Below, piece by piece: positions 33,424 through 42,035 of a stretch of DNA of 64,000 nucleotides. Under the pieces are notes generated by a model. That model searched no databases, was not told the origin of the DNA, and worked only from the letters and a program-made list of their open reading frames with translations. Source of the stretch: Chitinophaga japonensis (GTDB lineage: Bacteria; Bacteroidota; Bacteroidia; Chitinophagales; Chitinophagaceae); contig NZ_VLLG01000003.1 in NCBI RefSeq assembly GCF_007830125.1, positions 1,230,247 through 1,294,246 on the forward strand. Reading direction: 5' to 3'. The translations under genes and the position numbers were made by a program. The number at the start of each line of letters is the position of its first letter. Within the stretch, counting starts at the first letter, position 1.

Positions 33424-34350
33424 TCAGGGGAGTGTAAACTGCCGGAAAAAGTCCCAGATCAGGTCATTGGCATTGATGACCGTGGAAGGCGTATCTGCCC
33501 AACTGGCGCTTTTATGCCCGCCCGGCCAGGCATGGCCGCCATCCTGCGTAAGATAGCACCGCATTATCACCCCGTTGGCGCAGGAGTACCATTCTGTCAG
33601 CCGGTAGGTCCCGTCGTCCTGCAGCACGCGTGACCCGCCGCAGGTATCGAGGGAAGACCACACCTGTAGCACGGAGTCCACAGGCGGAAAATAATAACCG
33701 CCTATGCCAATGCCGCCCAGGTAGGGTACTTTGGTATCTTTTGCGGAATGTACGTGCAGTATAGGCACCGGCCTGGAGGGCTGGCAGGGCGGCTGCACCT
33801 GCATGGTGCCGCTTACCGTTGCAATGGCGGCAATTTGCTGTGGTATTTCACAGGCCAGCCGGTAAGCCAGCATGGCCCCGTTAGACATGCCGGCCACATA
33901 TACTCTTTTGGGATCTACCTTGTAGTCGGCTGATACCCGGCTGATCAGCTCACTGATAAATTTTACGTCGTCCACATTATGGTGCATGGCGTAATCGCAA
34001 CATTTGCCGGCATTCCAGGTTCTTACGCCAAATAACCCGTCGGAAGGCACGCCATCGGGGTACGCCACTATGAACTGCCCGGACTCGGCCTTCTGCGAAA
34101 AGTTGTAGCTGCGCTCAAACTGGCTGGCGCTGCCGCCGGTGCCGTGCAGCCCAATCACCAGCGGGAAACGGGCCGTGTCGTTTTCATAATAGCCGGAGGG
34201 CAGTTGCAGCACAAAGGTCCGCCGCCACTCGTCCACGTTCATCACGCCGTTGAAACGATATGTTTTATTAACAGGAGGCGTACCGGTATCGCTGCAGTTA
34301 GTGAACAGTAAAACAGAAAGCAGGGAAAGCATGGAAAGGAGATGTCCCAT
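33424..34350 (-). CDS. Lipoprotein esterase, PHB-depolymerase/LpqC-like alpha/beta hydrolase
   Basis: 308 residues from ATG 34350 (MGHLLSML), which gives a clean signal peptide with lipobox LFTNC (C19). The fold is the ESTHER-type polyhydroxybutyrate depolymerase group: FPLVIGLHGTGGSASQFE, WNAGKCCDYAMHHNVDDVKFI, nucleophile Ser in VYVAGMSNGAMLAYRLACE, Asp in HSAKDTKVPYLGG, and His in TQDGGHAWPGG. It may cleave polyesters or, like feruloyl esterases of this group, ester links on plant polysaccharides. It is anchored in the envelope and stands alone. Confidence 0.85.
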   Translation of the reverse strand: MGHLLSMLSLLSVLLFTNCSDTGTPPVNKTYRFNGVMNVDEWRRTFVLQLPSGYYENDTARFPLVIGLHGTGGSASQFERSYNFSQKAESGQFIVAYPDGVPSDGLFGVRTWNAGKCCDYAMHHNVDDVKFISELISRVSADYKVDPKRVYVAGMSNGAMLAYRLACEIPQQIAAIATVSGTMQVQPPCQPSRPVPILHVHSAKDTKVPYLGGIGIGGYYFPPVDSVLQVWSSLDTCGGSRVLQDDGTYRLTEWYSCANGVIMRCYLTQDGGHAWPGGHKSASWADTPSTVINANDLIWDFFRQFTLP

Positions 34351-34430
34351 TGTCAACGATGTTGTTTTATGGGGCAAAGAAAGGTACGCCGTCCTGCAAT
34401 GCACAGCACAGCGCCGGTGAAACGGCCTTT

Positions 34431-34451
34431 TTGCCGGCTGAAACGGCCGTT
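34431..34451. terminator. Hairpin between esterase and VOC genes
   Basis: AACGGCC (34431-34437) and GGCCGTT (34445-34451) form a 7-bp stem with a 7-base loop that begins with TTTTTGCC. It lies 10 bases past the VOC gene's stop and is a plausible terminator for it. Confidence 0.35.
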
Positions 34452-34460
34452 ACCCGCGGC

Positions 34461-34856
34461 TTATTTCTCCTCCAGCACGGACAATATATTGCCTGCAGGG
34501 TCCTCGAACCAGGCTATTTTGATGCCGCCGCCGCTGGCAATTCCTTTTTCATTGGTGGCTATATCGCCCTCATATTGCAGGAAGCGGATGCCGCGTTTGG
34601 TAAGCTCCGCTACTGCTTTTTCTATGTCCGGCACCGGGAAGTTGAGAATGGTAAAGGTAGCCGGCGTATGGTTGGGCTTGGGATACACCAGGATGTTGTT
34701 GCCACCCGCGATATGCAGGGTCAGCATTTTCATGCCCGGGTCATCCGTCGGCAGGTCCTCCGTTACTTCCAGCCCCAGTGTGTCCTGGTAAAATGCTTTG
34801 GCCTTTTGCAGGTCATCCACGGAGAAACCGCTGTATGCTTTTGTTTGCTTGAACAT
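34461..34856 (-). CDS. VOC-superfamily (glyoxalase/dioxygenase-like) protein
   Basis: 131 residues from ATG 34856 ([13 protein letters not shown]); upstream in-frame ATGs lie in the promoter. A paired beta-alpha-beta-beta-beta vicinal-oxygen-chelate fold: [64 protein letters not shown] and [17 protein letters not shown]. The canonical first metal His is absent (FSVDDL) and only the C-terminal Glu is obvious, so it may bind a ligand without being a typical glyoxalase. Cytoplasmic, alone. Confidence 0.85.
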   Translation of the reverse strand: MFKQTKAYSGFSVDDLQKAKAFYQDTLGLEVTEDLPTDDPGMKMLTLHIAGGNNILVYPKPNHTPATFTILNFPVPDIEKAVAELTKRGIRFLQYEGDIATNEKGIASGGGIKIAWFEDPAGNILSVLEEK

Positions 34857-34873
34857 GGCAGGGTGTTTTAGTA

Positions 34874-34881
34874 CAAAGGTA
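34874..34881 (-). promoter_or_regulatory. -7 promoter box for the VOC gene
   Basis: TACCTTTG on the minus strand, exact TAnnTTTG, 18-25 bases upstream of the chosen VOC start, which supports that start over the longer reading. Confidence 0.45.
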
Positions 34882-34970
34882 TCTTCAACAGCCATGCCGG
34901 AAGGGTGGTGTATGCGCCAATATGCAGGGGGGAACGGGCGAAAAATAAGCCGTTTTTTAAGCGAGAATAT

Positions 34971-34978
34971 TATTTTTG
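34971..34978 (+). promoter_or_regulatory. -7 promoter box for the ECF sigma gene
   Basis: TATTTTTG, exact TAnnTTTG, 31-38 bases before the sigma-factor ATG at 35009. It indicates constitutive transcription of the sigma gene by the housekeeping polymerase. Confidence 0.45.
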
Positions 34979-35008
34979 TTTCGGATACACACACATATCC
35001 CGATCCTT

Positions 35009-35605
35009 ATGCAGGCAAAACCAATCAGTGACAGTGAACTGTTGCAGTCTATCCAGAGAGATGATGTAGCCGCATTTGAAATACTGTATGACAGGTATTG
35101 GAAAGCGCTTTATACAAGGGCCTGCCAGCGCGTGGACAAAGATGAAGCAAAAGATATGGTGCAGGAGGTGATGATCACGCTGTGGAACCGGCGGAAAGAG
35201 ATCAGCCTGAAAGAGAACGGCGAGCTGGGAGGATATCTATTCACCGCCATCAAATACCGCGTGATCAGCCATTACGCCTTCAGCCAGGCGGAGATCAAAC
35301 AGGTGTCCTTTTTTGACGTGCTGGACGCCATGCCGGTTGATAACCTGGAAACCAAAGACCTGCAGCGGCAGATAGAGGCGGAGGTGAGCAAGCTGCCCAC
35401 CCGCATGCAGGAGATCTTCCGGCTGAGCAGGGAAGATGAATACTCGATTGCCGAAATAGCCAAACGCCTGGGCCTGTCAGAACAAACTGTCAAGAATCAG
35501 CTTACCGAAGCACTGAAAAGGCTGCGCAACTCCCTGCAATCCCGTACCGCCGGGGAATGGGCGCTGGTATTATTTTACCTGTTCTGCCATTTCAATAGTA
35601 AATAG
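35009..35605 (+). CDS. ECF (RpoE/FecI-type) RNA polymerase sigma factor
   Basis: 198 residues from ATG 35009 (MQAKPISDSELLQSI). Sigma-70 region 2 covers about 25-92 (AFEILYDRYWKALYTRACQRV, DMVQEVMITLWNRR), and region 4 about 118-175 (LPTRMQEIFRLSREDEYSIAEIAKRLGLSEQTVKNQLTEALKRLR). The C-terminal 20 residues are hydrophobic (GEWALVLFYLFCHF), as in Bacteroidota ECF factors. It should be held by the FecR protein encoded downstream and switch on the susC-susD-GH76 genes when the glycan is bound. Confidence 0.95.
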   Translation: MQAKPISDSELLQSIQRDDVAAFEILYDRYWKALYTRACQRVDKDEAKDMVQEVMITLWNRRKEISLKENGELGGYLFTAIKYRVISHYAFSQAEIKQVSFFDVLDAMPVDNLETKDLQRQIEAEVSKLPTRMQEIFRLSREDEYSIAEIAKRLGLSEQTVKNQLTEALKRLRNSLQSRTAGEWALVLFYLFCHFNSK

Positions 35606-35653
35606 TCGCATTTTATTCCTATCCCCCTATGCAACGGATCTAAACGCCCTTTC

Positions 35654-35686
35654 AGACAGCGGGCGCTACCTGTCTTTTATTTTTTT
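35654..35686 (+). terminator. Intrinsic terminator after the sigma gene
   Basis: AGACAG (35654-35659) and CTGTCT (35670-35675) form a short stem with a 10-base loop, followed at once by a T-rich tail TTTTATTTTTTT. It lies 48 bases after the sigma stop. Confidence 0.6.
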
Positions 35687-35695
35687 AAAAAAAAT

Positions 35696-35727
35696 CCGGT
35701 ACTGCCTAGTACCAGGTACCGGTTTTT
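35696..35727 (+). promoter_or_regulatory. Mutually exclusive hairpins: candidate attenuator upstream of fecR
   Basis: CCGGTAC (35696-35702) pairs with GTACCGG (35716-35722), directly followed by TTTTT: a terminator. GGTACT (35698-35703) can instead pair with AGTACC (35708-35713) across a GCCT tetraloop, which uses up the terminator's left arm. The two structures cannot coexist, the usual layout of terminator/antiterminator control. It starts 10 bases after the sigma-gene terminator and ends 25 bases before the fecR start. Confidence 0.45.
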
Positions 35728-35752
35728 CATATAATCCAATAAAACGCAGCCT

Positions 35753-36694
35753 TTGGAAGCAGGAAAAGTAAAACAGTTGTTGCAGCGGTACCTGTCCGGG
35801 CAGGTATCCCGGAAAGAAACCGAAGTAGTGGACGAGTGGTACCAGTCATTTAACGATGCGGCCGGCGCAGACCTTTCTGAGCAGGAAGCGCAGCAGGTAA
35901 GAGCGGAAATATGGCAGCAGGTGTCTTCGCAAATTGCAGTTACTAAAACGTTTTATCTCCCCGCCTGGGCCAGGATAGCCGCCACCGTGCTGCTGCTGGC
36001 AGGAGCGGCCCTGGTATCCTACCTGCTCATCTCCCAGCGTAACAGCCCCGTACAGTACACCGAAGTGCGCACCGCCGATGGCGAAAGAAAGACCCTGCAC
36101 ATGGAAGACGGCACCGTGCTTACCCTGAATGCCGGCACCACGCTCCTGGTAGCGAAAGACCTGTCGGAAGAAAGAAGGTTGCAACTGGTGGACGGCGAGG
36201 TTTTCTTCAACGTGCAGGGCGATACCCGGCGCCCTTTTATCGTGGAGAGTGGCCCCCTCGTCACCACGGTGCTGGGCACGGCTTTTAACGTGGCGGCCTA
36301 CGCCGGTATCCATACCCTGCGCATCGCCGTGGCATCCGGTAAGGTAAGCGTAACGGGCAAAACCGGCGCCGCCGCTGATGTGCTGGAAAAAGGCCGGGCG
36401 CTGGTATATGACAGGCGGCAGGATACCCGCCGGCTGGAACCGTTCGGGGAGGGCCAGCCCGCCTGGATGCAGGGCCGGCTGGTGCTGAACGACGTTTCTT
36501 TTGATGAAATGGCCGTGCTGGTAAAGAAAAATTTTGGTATCACCCTGCTTGCCCGGCAGGAGCAGGTAAGGGAAAGCCGCTACACTACGGAATTGCAAAC
36601 AGATATGACGCCCGCCGCTGCCGTGGAAGTACTGGCCGCTATCCACCACCTGAAAATATCCGGCAGCGGCAACCAGGTGACCCTGTACCAATGA
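35753..36694 (+). CDS. FecR-family anti-sigma factor
   Basis: 313 residues. The start is a TTG at 35753: no ATG lies upstream in frame before a stop, and the product MEAGKVKQLLQRYLSG matches the usual FecR N terminus. Residues 1-60 form the cytoplasmic anti-sigma part, one TM helix follows (about 65-85, IAATVLLLAGAALVSYLLI), then the periplasmic FecR domain (92-190: VRTADGERKTLHMEDGTVLTLNAGT, GEVFFNVQGDTRRPFIVESG) and a C-terminal DUF4974-like domain (LVLNDVSFDEMAVLVKKNFG). It relays substrate binding by the STN-bearing SusC to the sigma factor. Confidence 0.93.
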   Translation: MEAGKVKQLLQRYLSGQVSRKETEVVDEWYQSFNDAAGADLSEQEAQQVRAEIWQQVSSQIAVTKTFYLPAWARIAATVLLLAGAALVSYLLISQRNSPVQYTEVRTADGERKTLHMEDGTVLTLNAGTTLLVAKDLSEERRLQLVDGEVFFNVQGDTRRPFIVESGPLVTTVLGTAFNVAAYAGIHTLRIAVASGKVSVTGKTGAAADVLEKGRALVYDRRQDTRRLEPFGEGQPAWMQGRLVLNDVSFDEMAVLVKKNFGITLLARQEQVRESRYTTELQTDMTPAAAVEVLAAIHHLKISGSGNQVTLYQ

Positions 36695-36786
36695 GCCCAT
36701 GATCCTGCAACCCATAAACAAACTATTCCACGTTCACCAATATCATCATAATCGCTTAATGCCTTTGAAACATTAAAAATTCACGC

Positions 36787-39700
36787 ATGAAAAAATTGAA
36801 CACAAAGCTCAGGAAAGGGACGCTGGCTTTTGTATGGCTCCTGACGTGCGCCTTCACGGTACTGCCCGTATATGCCGGGCAGGGGCAGGTGCTGAAGGAG
36901 ACCATGGTCACCGCCACCTTAAAAAGCGGTTCGCTGGAATCCGCTATCAAACAGTTGCAGCAGCTCACCAAAGTTACATTCGCCTATGACAAACAACTGT
37001 TACAGCATTATTCGGTAGAAAAATACCGCTTTTCAAAGACCACGCTGGAAAAAGTGCTGCAGGAGTTGCTGCAGGGCAAATCCCTTGGATATAAAGAGGT
37101 GAACAACATCGTGGTGATCAGCAAAAAGGAAAATGCATCCGCGGCGCCGCGGGCTGCCGCCAGGGCCGACATCGTGGTGTCGGGCGCCGTGGTGGATGAA
37201 AAAGGTGCGCCCCTGCCGGGCGTAAGCGTGGCGGTAAGGGGCGTGAGCACCATGACCACCACGGATGAACAGGGCCGCTACAAGATCATCGTACAATCAC
37301 CGGAAGCGGTGCTGGGCTTCAGCTTTATCGGTTATGAGACCGCCGTGGTAACGGTAGGTGCGCAAACCACCATCAACGTGCAGCTAAAACTGGCCAGCCG
37401 CGCGCTGGACGAAGTAGCGGTAGTAGGTTTTGGCACCCAGCGCAAGGTTAGCCTGGTAGGTGCGCAGTCCACCATTAAGCCGGCCGAATTCAAGCAGCCG
37501 GCGGCAGATATTTCCACGATGCTGGCCGGCCGCATTGCCGGCATTGTGGGCGTGCAGCGCTCCGGTGAGCCGGGCAAGAGCGGGGCCGACATCTGGATAC
37601 GCGGCATCGCTACCTTCGGCGCTGGCAACAAGGCCACGCCGCTCATACTGGTAGATGGCGTGGAACGCTCCATCAACAACATCTCGCCGGAGGATATTGA
37701 ATCCTTCACCATCCTGAAAGACGCCGCCGGCACTGCCGTATACGGCGTGCGCGGGGCCAACGGCGTAATACTGCTGAAAACAAAAACCGGCAAGGTAGGC
37801 AAGCCGCAGATCTATTTCGATTACTACGAAGGGGTGAACACATTCACGAAGCGGCCGGAAATGCTGGATGGCATCACGTATATGAACCTGGCCAACGAGG
37901 CCCTTACCACCCGCAACCAGAATCCCAAGTACTCGCAGGAGTACATTGAAAATACCCGGTCCGGCGCAGACCCGCTGCTGTACCCGAATGTGGACTGGAT
38001 GGACGCCGTGTTCAACAAATACGGCCATACCCGCGGCGCCAACCTGAATGCCAGCGGCGGCGTGGAAAATGCGCAGTACTATGTATCCGTGGGATACTTC
38101 AATGAAACGGGCTTCCTGAAAACGGACGACCTGGCCAGGTACAACTCCTCCCTCAAATACAACCGTTATAATTTTACCAGTAACCTGAACCTGCGGGTCA
38201 CCAAAAGCACCAAACTGGATGTAGGCCTGCAGGGGTATTTCTCCAACGGCAACTACCCCGCCATTGGCAGCCACGATATTTTCCAGAGCGCCATGGACGC
38301 ATCGCCGGTGGCCTATCCCATTATGTACCCGGGCAACCTGGTGCCGGGGCAGGCGGCCAACGGCGGTTTCCGCAATCCCTATGCAGACCTCACGCGCAGG
38401 GGCTACCGCAATGAATTCAAGAACCAACTGTATTCCAACCTCCGCGTAACGCAGGAGTTGGACTTCCTGACGCAGGGGCTGAGCGCTACGGCCATGTTCT
38501 CTTTCGATACCTATAACCAGAATTATATCATCCGCTCCAAGCGCGAGGATACCTATTTCCCGGACCCCAGCCAGCCCTATAACCCGGATGGTACGCTGAA
38601 CCTGGTGAAAACCTTTACCGGCGACCAGTACCTGGGCTTTGACCGGGCAGATGGCGACCGGCAAACCACCCGCCAGTTCTACACGGAAGCGGCCATTAAC
38701 TACGACCGCCTGTTTGGCCGGCACCGCGTAACGGGCCTGGGCCTGTTCTATTCCAGCGACCGGACCAATACGCTGGCCAATGATTTCATTAACTCCATTC
38801 CCGAAAGATACCTGGGCTTTGCCGGCAAGGCTGCCTACGCTTATGACGACCGCTATTTCGTGGAGTTCAACTGCGGCTACAACGGGTCGGAGCTGTTTGC
38901 CCCCGGTAACCGCTTCGGCTTTTTCCCCGCCGTGGGCGTCGGCTGGCTGGTGTCTAACGAAAAGTTCTTCGCACCCCTGAAGAACGTGATCAATTTCCTG
39001 AAGTTCCGCTATTCCAACGGTAATACGGGCCTGGGCAGCGCAAACGAAAGGTTCCTTTATATTACCACCCTGAACGATAATGCCGTGGGATACGATTTCG
39101 GGAAGAACCGGGAGAACGCCGGCGGCATCAGCATTAACCGCTATGCTACGGATGTGCGCTGGTCCGTTTCCAACAAGCAGGACCTGGGCATTGAGCTGCG
39201 CATGCTGAATGAGAACCTGCATATCGTAGTGGACCTCTTTAAGGAGCACCGTACCGGCATCTTCCTGCAAAGGGCCTCCAACGTGGCTTTCATGGGACTG
39301 GAGAACCAGCAGTACGGCAACCTGGGCGTAGTGGACAACAAGGGGATAGACGCTACGCTGGAATATTTTGCGAAGATCGGAAAGGTAGACGTTTCTGTAC
39401 GCGGCAACATCACGTACAACAAAGACAAGCTGGTAGAGGACGACCGTCCCCCGCAGGCATATCCCTGGATGAATCACCGCGGCAACAATATCCTGGCGCG
39501 CTATGGCTACATTGCGGAAGGCTTGTTCCAGAGCGAAGACGAAATTGCCAAAAGCCCCGTGCCCGGCGACCGCTCGCAGGTAAAGCCCGGTGATATCAGG
39601 TACAGGGATATGAACGGCGATGGCCTGATCAACGCCTATGATGTAACGAAGATCGGCCGCGGCGATGTGCCGGCCCTCGTATATGGTTTTGGTTTTAACG

Positions 39701-40161
39701 TGGCGTACAAGGGCTTTAACGTAGGCGTACTGTTCCAGGGCCTGTCACAGGCAGACCGTATGCTGCAGGGCTCCGCCATTATTCCCTTCAATGGCGGCGG
39801 CGGCTTAACGAATGCCTATGCCATTGCTACCGACCGCTGGACGCCGGAAAACCCGAACCCGGATGCTTTCTATCCCCGCCTGGCCTATGGTGAAGCGGAG
39901 AACAAGAACAATACGCAGGCCAGCTCCTGGTGGGTGAAAGATGTGAGCTTCCTGCGCCTGAAGTCCGCGCAGATCGCCTATAACCTGCCGGACGGCTTCC
40001 TCCGGAGAATGGGCATCCGCAATTCCTCCGTTTACCTGCAGGGCATTAACCTCCTTACCTTCAGCAAATTCAAGCTGTGGGACCCTGAGCTGAATACCGA
40101 CAATGGTACGTCCTATCCCAACATCCGGACCATTTCCCTAGGTATGAACCTGAGATTTTAA
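36787..40161 (+). CDS. susC: SusC/RagA TonB-linked outer-membrane transporter with STN signalling domain
   Basis: 1124 residues. Signal peptide to about 30 (VYA-G). An STN (secretin/TonB N-terminal) domain at 42-115 (SGSLESAIKQLQQLTKVTFAYD) gives contact with FecR. A CarboxypepD_reg-like domain follows (about 128-200: GAVVDEKGAPLPGVSVAVRG), then the plug with the SusC signature FTILKDAAGTAVYGVRGANG, and a 22-strand barrel ending in MNLRF. It imports oligosaccharides together with SusD, using TonB. The STN domain and the sigma/FecR pair upstream mark it as a transducer that induces its own locus. susD starts 19 bases downstream. Confidence 0.96.
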   Translation: MKKLNTKLRKGTLAFVWLLTCAFTVLPVYAGQGQVLKETMVTATLKSGSLESAIKQLQQLTKVTFAYDKQLLQHYSVEKYRFSKTTLEKVLQELLQGKSLGYKEVNNIVVISKKENASAAPRAAARADIVVSGAVVDEKGAPLPGVSVAVRGVSTMTTTDEQGRYKIIVQSPEAVLGFSFIGYETAVVTVGAQTTINVQLKLASRALDEVAVVGFGTQRKVSLVGAQSTIKPAEFKQPAADISTMLAGRIAGIVGVQRSGEPGKSGADIWIRGIATFGAGNKATPLILVDGVERSINNISPEDIESFTILKDAAGTAVYGVRGANGVILLKTKTGKVGKPQIYFDYYEGVNTFTKRPEMLDGITYMNLANEALTTRNQNPKYSQEYIENTRSGADPLLYPNVDWMDAVFNKYGHTRGANLNASGGVENAQYYVSVGYFNETGFLKTDDLARYNSSLKYNRYNFTSNLNLRVTKSTKLDVGLQGYFSNGNYPAIGSHDIFQSAMDASPVAYPIMYPGNLVPGQAANGGFRNPYADLTRRGYRNEFKNQLYSNLRVTQELDFLTQGLSATAMFSFDTYNQNYIIRSKREDTYFPDPSQPYNPDGTLNLVKTFTGDQYLGFDRADGDRQTTRQFYTEAAINYDRLFGRHRVTGLGLFYSSDRTNTLANDFINSIPERYLGFAGKAAYAYDDRYFVEFNCGYNGSELFAPGNRFGFFPAVGVGWLVSNEKFFAPLKNVINFLKFRYSNGNTGLGSANERFLYITTLNDNAVGYDFGKNRENAGGISINRYATDVRWSVSNKQDLGIELRMLNENLHIVVDLFKEHRTGIFLQRASNVAFMGLENQQYGNLGVVDNKGIDATLEYFAKIGKVDVSVRGNITYNKDKLVEDDRPPQAYPWMNHRGNNILARYGYIAEGLFQSEDEIAKSPVPGDRSQVKPGDIRYRDMNGDGLINAYDVTKIGRGDVPALVYGFGFNVAYKGFNVGVLFQGLSQADRMLQGSAIIPFNGGGGLTNAYAIATDRWTPENPNPDAFYPRLAYGEAENKNNTQASSWWVKDVSFLRLKSAQIAYNLPDGFLRRMGIRNSSVYLQGINLLTFSKFKLWDPELNTDNGTSYPNIRTISLGMNLRF

Positions 40162-40180
40162 TCACGAAGAAAAACTGATC

Positions 40181-41977
40181 ATGCAAAAGATAGTATATAT
40201 ACTCCTGGCGTTCATTGCACTCTCGTCCTGCAAGAAATACCTGGACCAGGTGCCGGACGACCGGCTGACCATAGAAGAAACCTTCCGGACCTGGGCTACC
40301 GCCCGCAAGTTCCTGAACAATGTATATGCACGCATACCGGATGAATTCGGGCAGCGCAACCCCGGCGACCAGACCAACCGCGGGCTGTGGACCGGCGGCT
40401 CCGATGAAGCGGATTATGTGTGGGGCTTTGTGCAGTCCAACGATGTGAATATCGGCAACTGGGACGCCAATTCCGGTTTTGTAAGGGATTACTGGACCAA
40501 TTTCTACAAAGGCATCCGCGCCGCCAGCGTGTTTATAGAGAATGCGGACAAGATCACCGATCTTACGCCGCAGCTCATCACCCAGTACAAGGCGGAGGCC
40601 AGGGCGCTCCGGGCCATGTATTATTTTTACCTGATGCGTATATACGGCCCCGTAGTATTGCTGGGCGAAAAGCCGGTGCCGGTGGATACCAACCTGCAGA
40701 TACCGCGCAGCTCATTTGATGAATGCGTGAGCTACGTGGCCGACGAGCTGGCCAAAGCGGCGGAGATACTGCCGGTAATACCCAACAACGACCAGGACTA
40801 CGGCCGCATTACCAGGGGCATTGCCCTGGCCTTCCGCGCCAATGCGCTGCTGTACAACGCCAGCCCGCTCTTCAATGGCAATACGGACCTGGCGGCCCTG
40901 CAGAACAAGGACGGTAAGCACCTGGTCAGCCAGCGCTTTGACGTCAATAAATGGAAAGTGGCCGCAGATGCCTACCGCGATTTTATCGCGGAGTTTGTGC
41001 CCGGCACCTACGACCTTTTCAGGAAGAACGGGCCGGACGGCAATTTTAGCGCCTACCTGTCCTGCAGGGACGTGATCCTGACAGACTGGAACAAGGAGGT
41101 GATCCTGGCCCGTCCCGGCAATTCGCTGGGCTCGCGCCAGTATGAGCTGACGCCTTACCACAACGGGCAGGGCTCCCGGGATGTAAGGGGCAGCGGCGGC
41201 CTGGGCGCCACGCAAAACATGGTGGATGCCTTTTTCATGGAAAACGGCCGCAGCATAAACGACCCGGCATCCGGCTACGTGAGCAGCGGGTATTCCGATT
41301 TCCAGGCGCCTTACGATACGCATACCAAAAGCACCTACAATCAATGGGTGAACCGGGAGCCGCGCTTTTATGTGAACATCACCTACGATGGCAGCACCTG
41401 GCTCAATACCTCCTTTGGCGAGATCACCACCCGCCTGTACAACACCGGCAACTCCGGCAAGCAGACCGGCGGCAACGATTACACGCCCACGGGCTACATT
41501 GTGCGCAAAGCCATGGGCCTGGGCCGCTGGGATGTGCATGACCGCACGCTGATACTGCTGCGCCTCGCGGAAATATACCTGAGCTACGCGGAATGCCTGA
41601 ATGAAGCGGAGCCCGGCAATCCCGATATTCTCCGCTACCTGAACCTGATCCGCGAAAGAGCCGGCATACCGCAGTATGGCAGCGCCGGGCTGCCGGCCCC
41701 TGCCGGGCAGGAGGCCATGCGGGAAGCCATCCGCAAAGAGCGCCGCGTAGAGCTGGCCTTTGAGAACAACCGTTTCTTCGACGTGCGCCGCTGGAAAATT
41801 GCGGAACAAACGGAGAACGGTCCCATCTACGGCCTGAACATCAGCGCGGACATGCCGGAGTTTCTGAACGTAGTGGCTTTTGAGACCCGCGTCTTCAATA
41901 AAAGACATTACTTTTTTCCCATACCGTCCGATGATATCAATAACGATGCGGAGCTGGTGCAGAATCCCGGCTGGTAG
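40181..41977 (+). CDS. susD: SusD/RagB glycan-binding lipoprotein
   Basis: 598 residues. Signal peptide with lipobox ALSSC (C17) followed by KKYLDQVPDDRLT, the usual SusD N terminus. It has SusD-type TPR helices (KAEARALRAMYYFYLMRIYGP), then the C-terminal blocks LLRLAEIYLSYAECLNEA, LNLIRERAGIP, IRKERRVELAFENNRFFDVRRW and the closing PIPSDDINNDAELVQNPGW. It is the surface lid that captures glycan for SusC. It is followed by a perfect hairpin and then a GH76 gene, so the target is probably an alpha-1,6-mannose-containing glycan. Confidence 0.96.
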   Translation: MQKIVYILLAFIALSSCKKYLDQVPDDRLTIEETFRTWATARKFLNNVYARIPDEFGQRNPGDQTNRGLWTGGSDEADYVWGFVQSNDVNIGNWDANSGFVRDYWTNFYKGIRAASVFIENADKITDLTPQLITQYKAEARALRAMYYFYLMRIYGPVVLLGEKPVPVDTNLQIPRSSFDECVSYVADELAKAAEILPVIPNNDQDYGRITRGIALAFRANALLYNASPLFNGNTDLAALQNKDGKHLVSQRFDVNKWKVAADAYRDFIAEFVPGTYDLFRKNGPDGNFSAYLSCRDVILTDWNKEVILARPGNSLGSRQYELTPYHNGQGSRDVRGSGGLGATQNMVDAFFMENGRSINDPASGYVSSGYSDFQAPYDTHTKSTYNQWVNREPRFYVNITYDGSTWLNTSFGEITTRLYNTGNSGKQTGGNDYTPTGYIVRKAMGLGRWDVHDRTLILLRLAEIYLSYAECLNEAEPGNPDILRYLNLIRERAGIPQYGSAGLPAPAGQEAMREAIRKERRVELAFENNRFFDVRRWKIAEQTENGPIYGLNISADMPEFLNVVAFETRVFNKRHYFFPIPSDDINNDAELVQNPGW

Positions 41978-41986
41978 CATCACCCG

Positions 41987-42018
41987 GACCTGGCAGGTTT
42001 TCAAAAACCTGCCAGGTC
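41987..42018. repeat. 15-bp perfect hairpin between susD and the GH76 gene
   Basis: GACCTGGCAGGTTTT (41987-42001) and AAAACCTGCCAGGTC (42004-42018) pair across a 2-base CA spacer. TTT and then eight A residues follow. The 58-base gap is almost filled by it. As there is no real U-tract on the plus strand it may mark an mRNA processing or stability site rather than a full terminator. Hairpins of this CCTG-N-CAGG design occur repeatedly in Bacteroidota intergenic regions. Confidence 0.6.
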
Positions 42019-42035
42019 TTTAAAAAAAATGGCAA

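Noticed and set aside
37384-39477. A 697-codon open frame antisense to susC
   Set aside because: Same cause: low-complexity His/Val/Gly-rich product with no recognisable domain, opposite a complete SusC gene.
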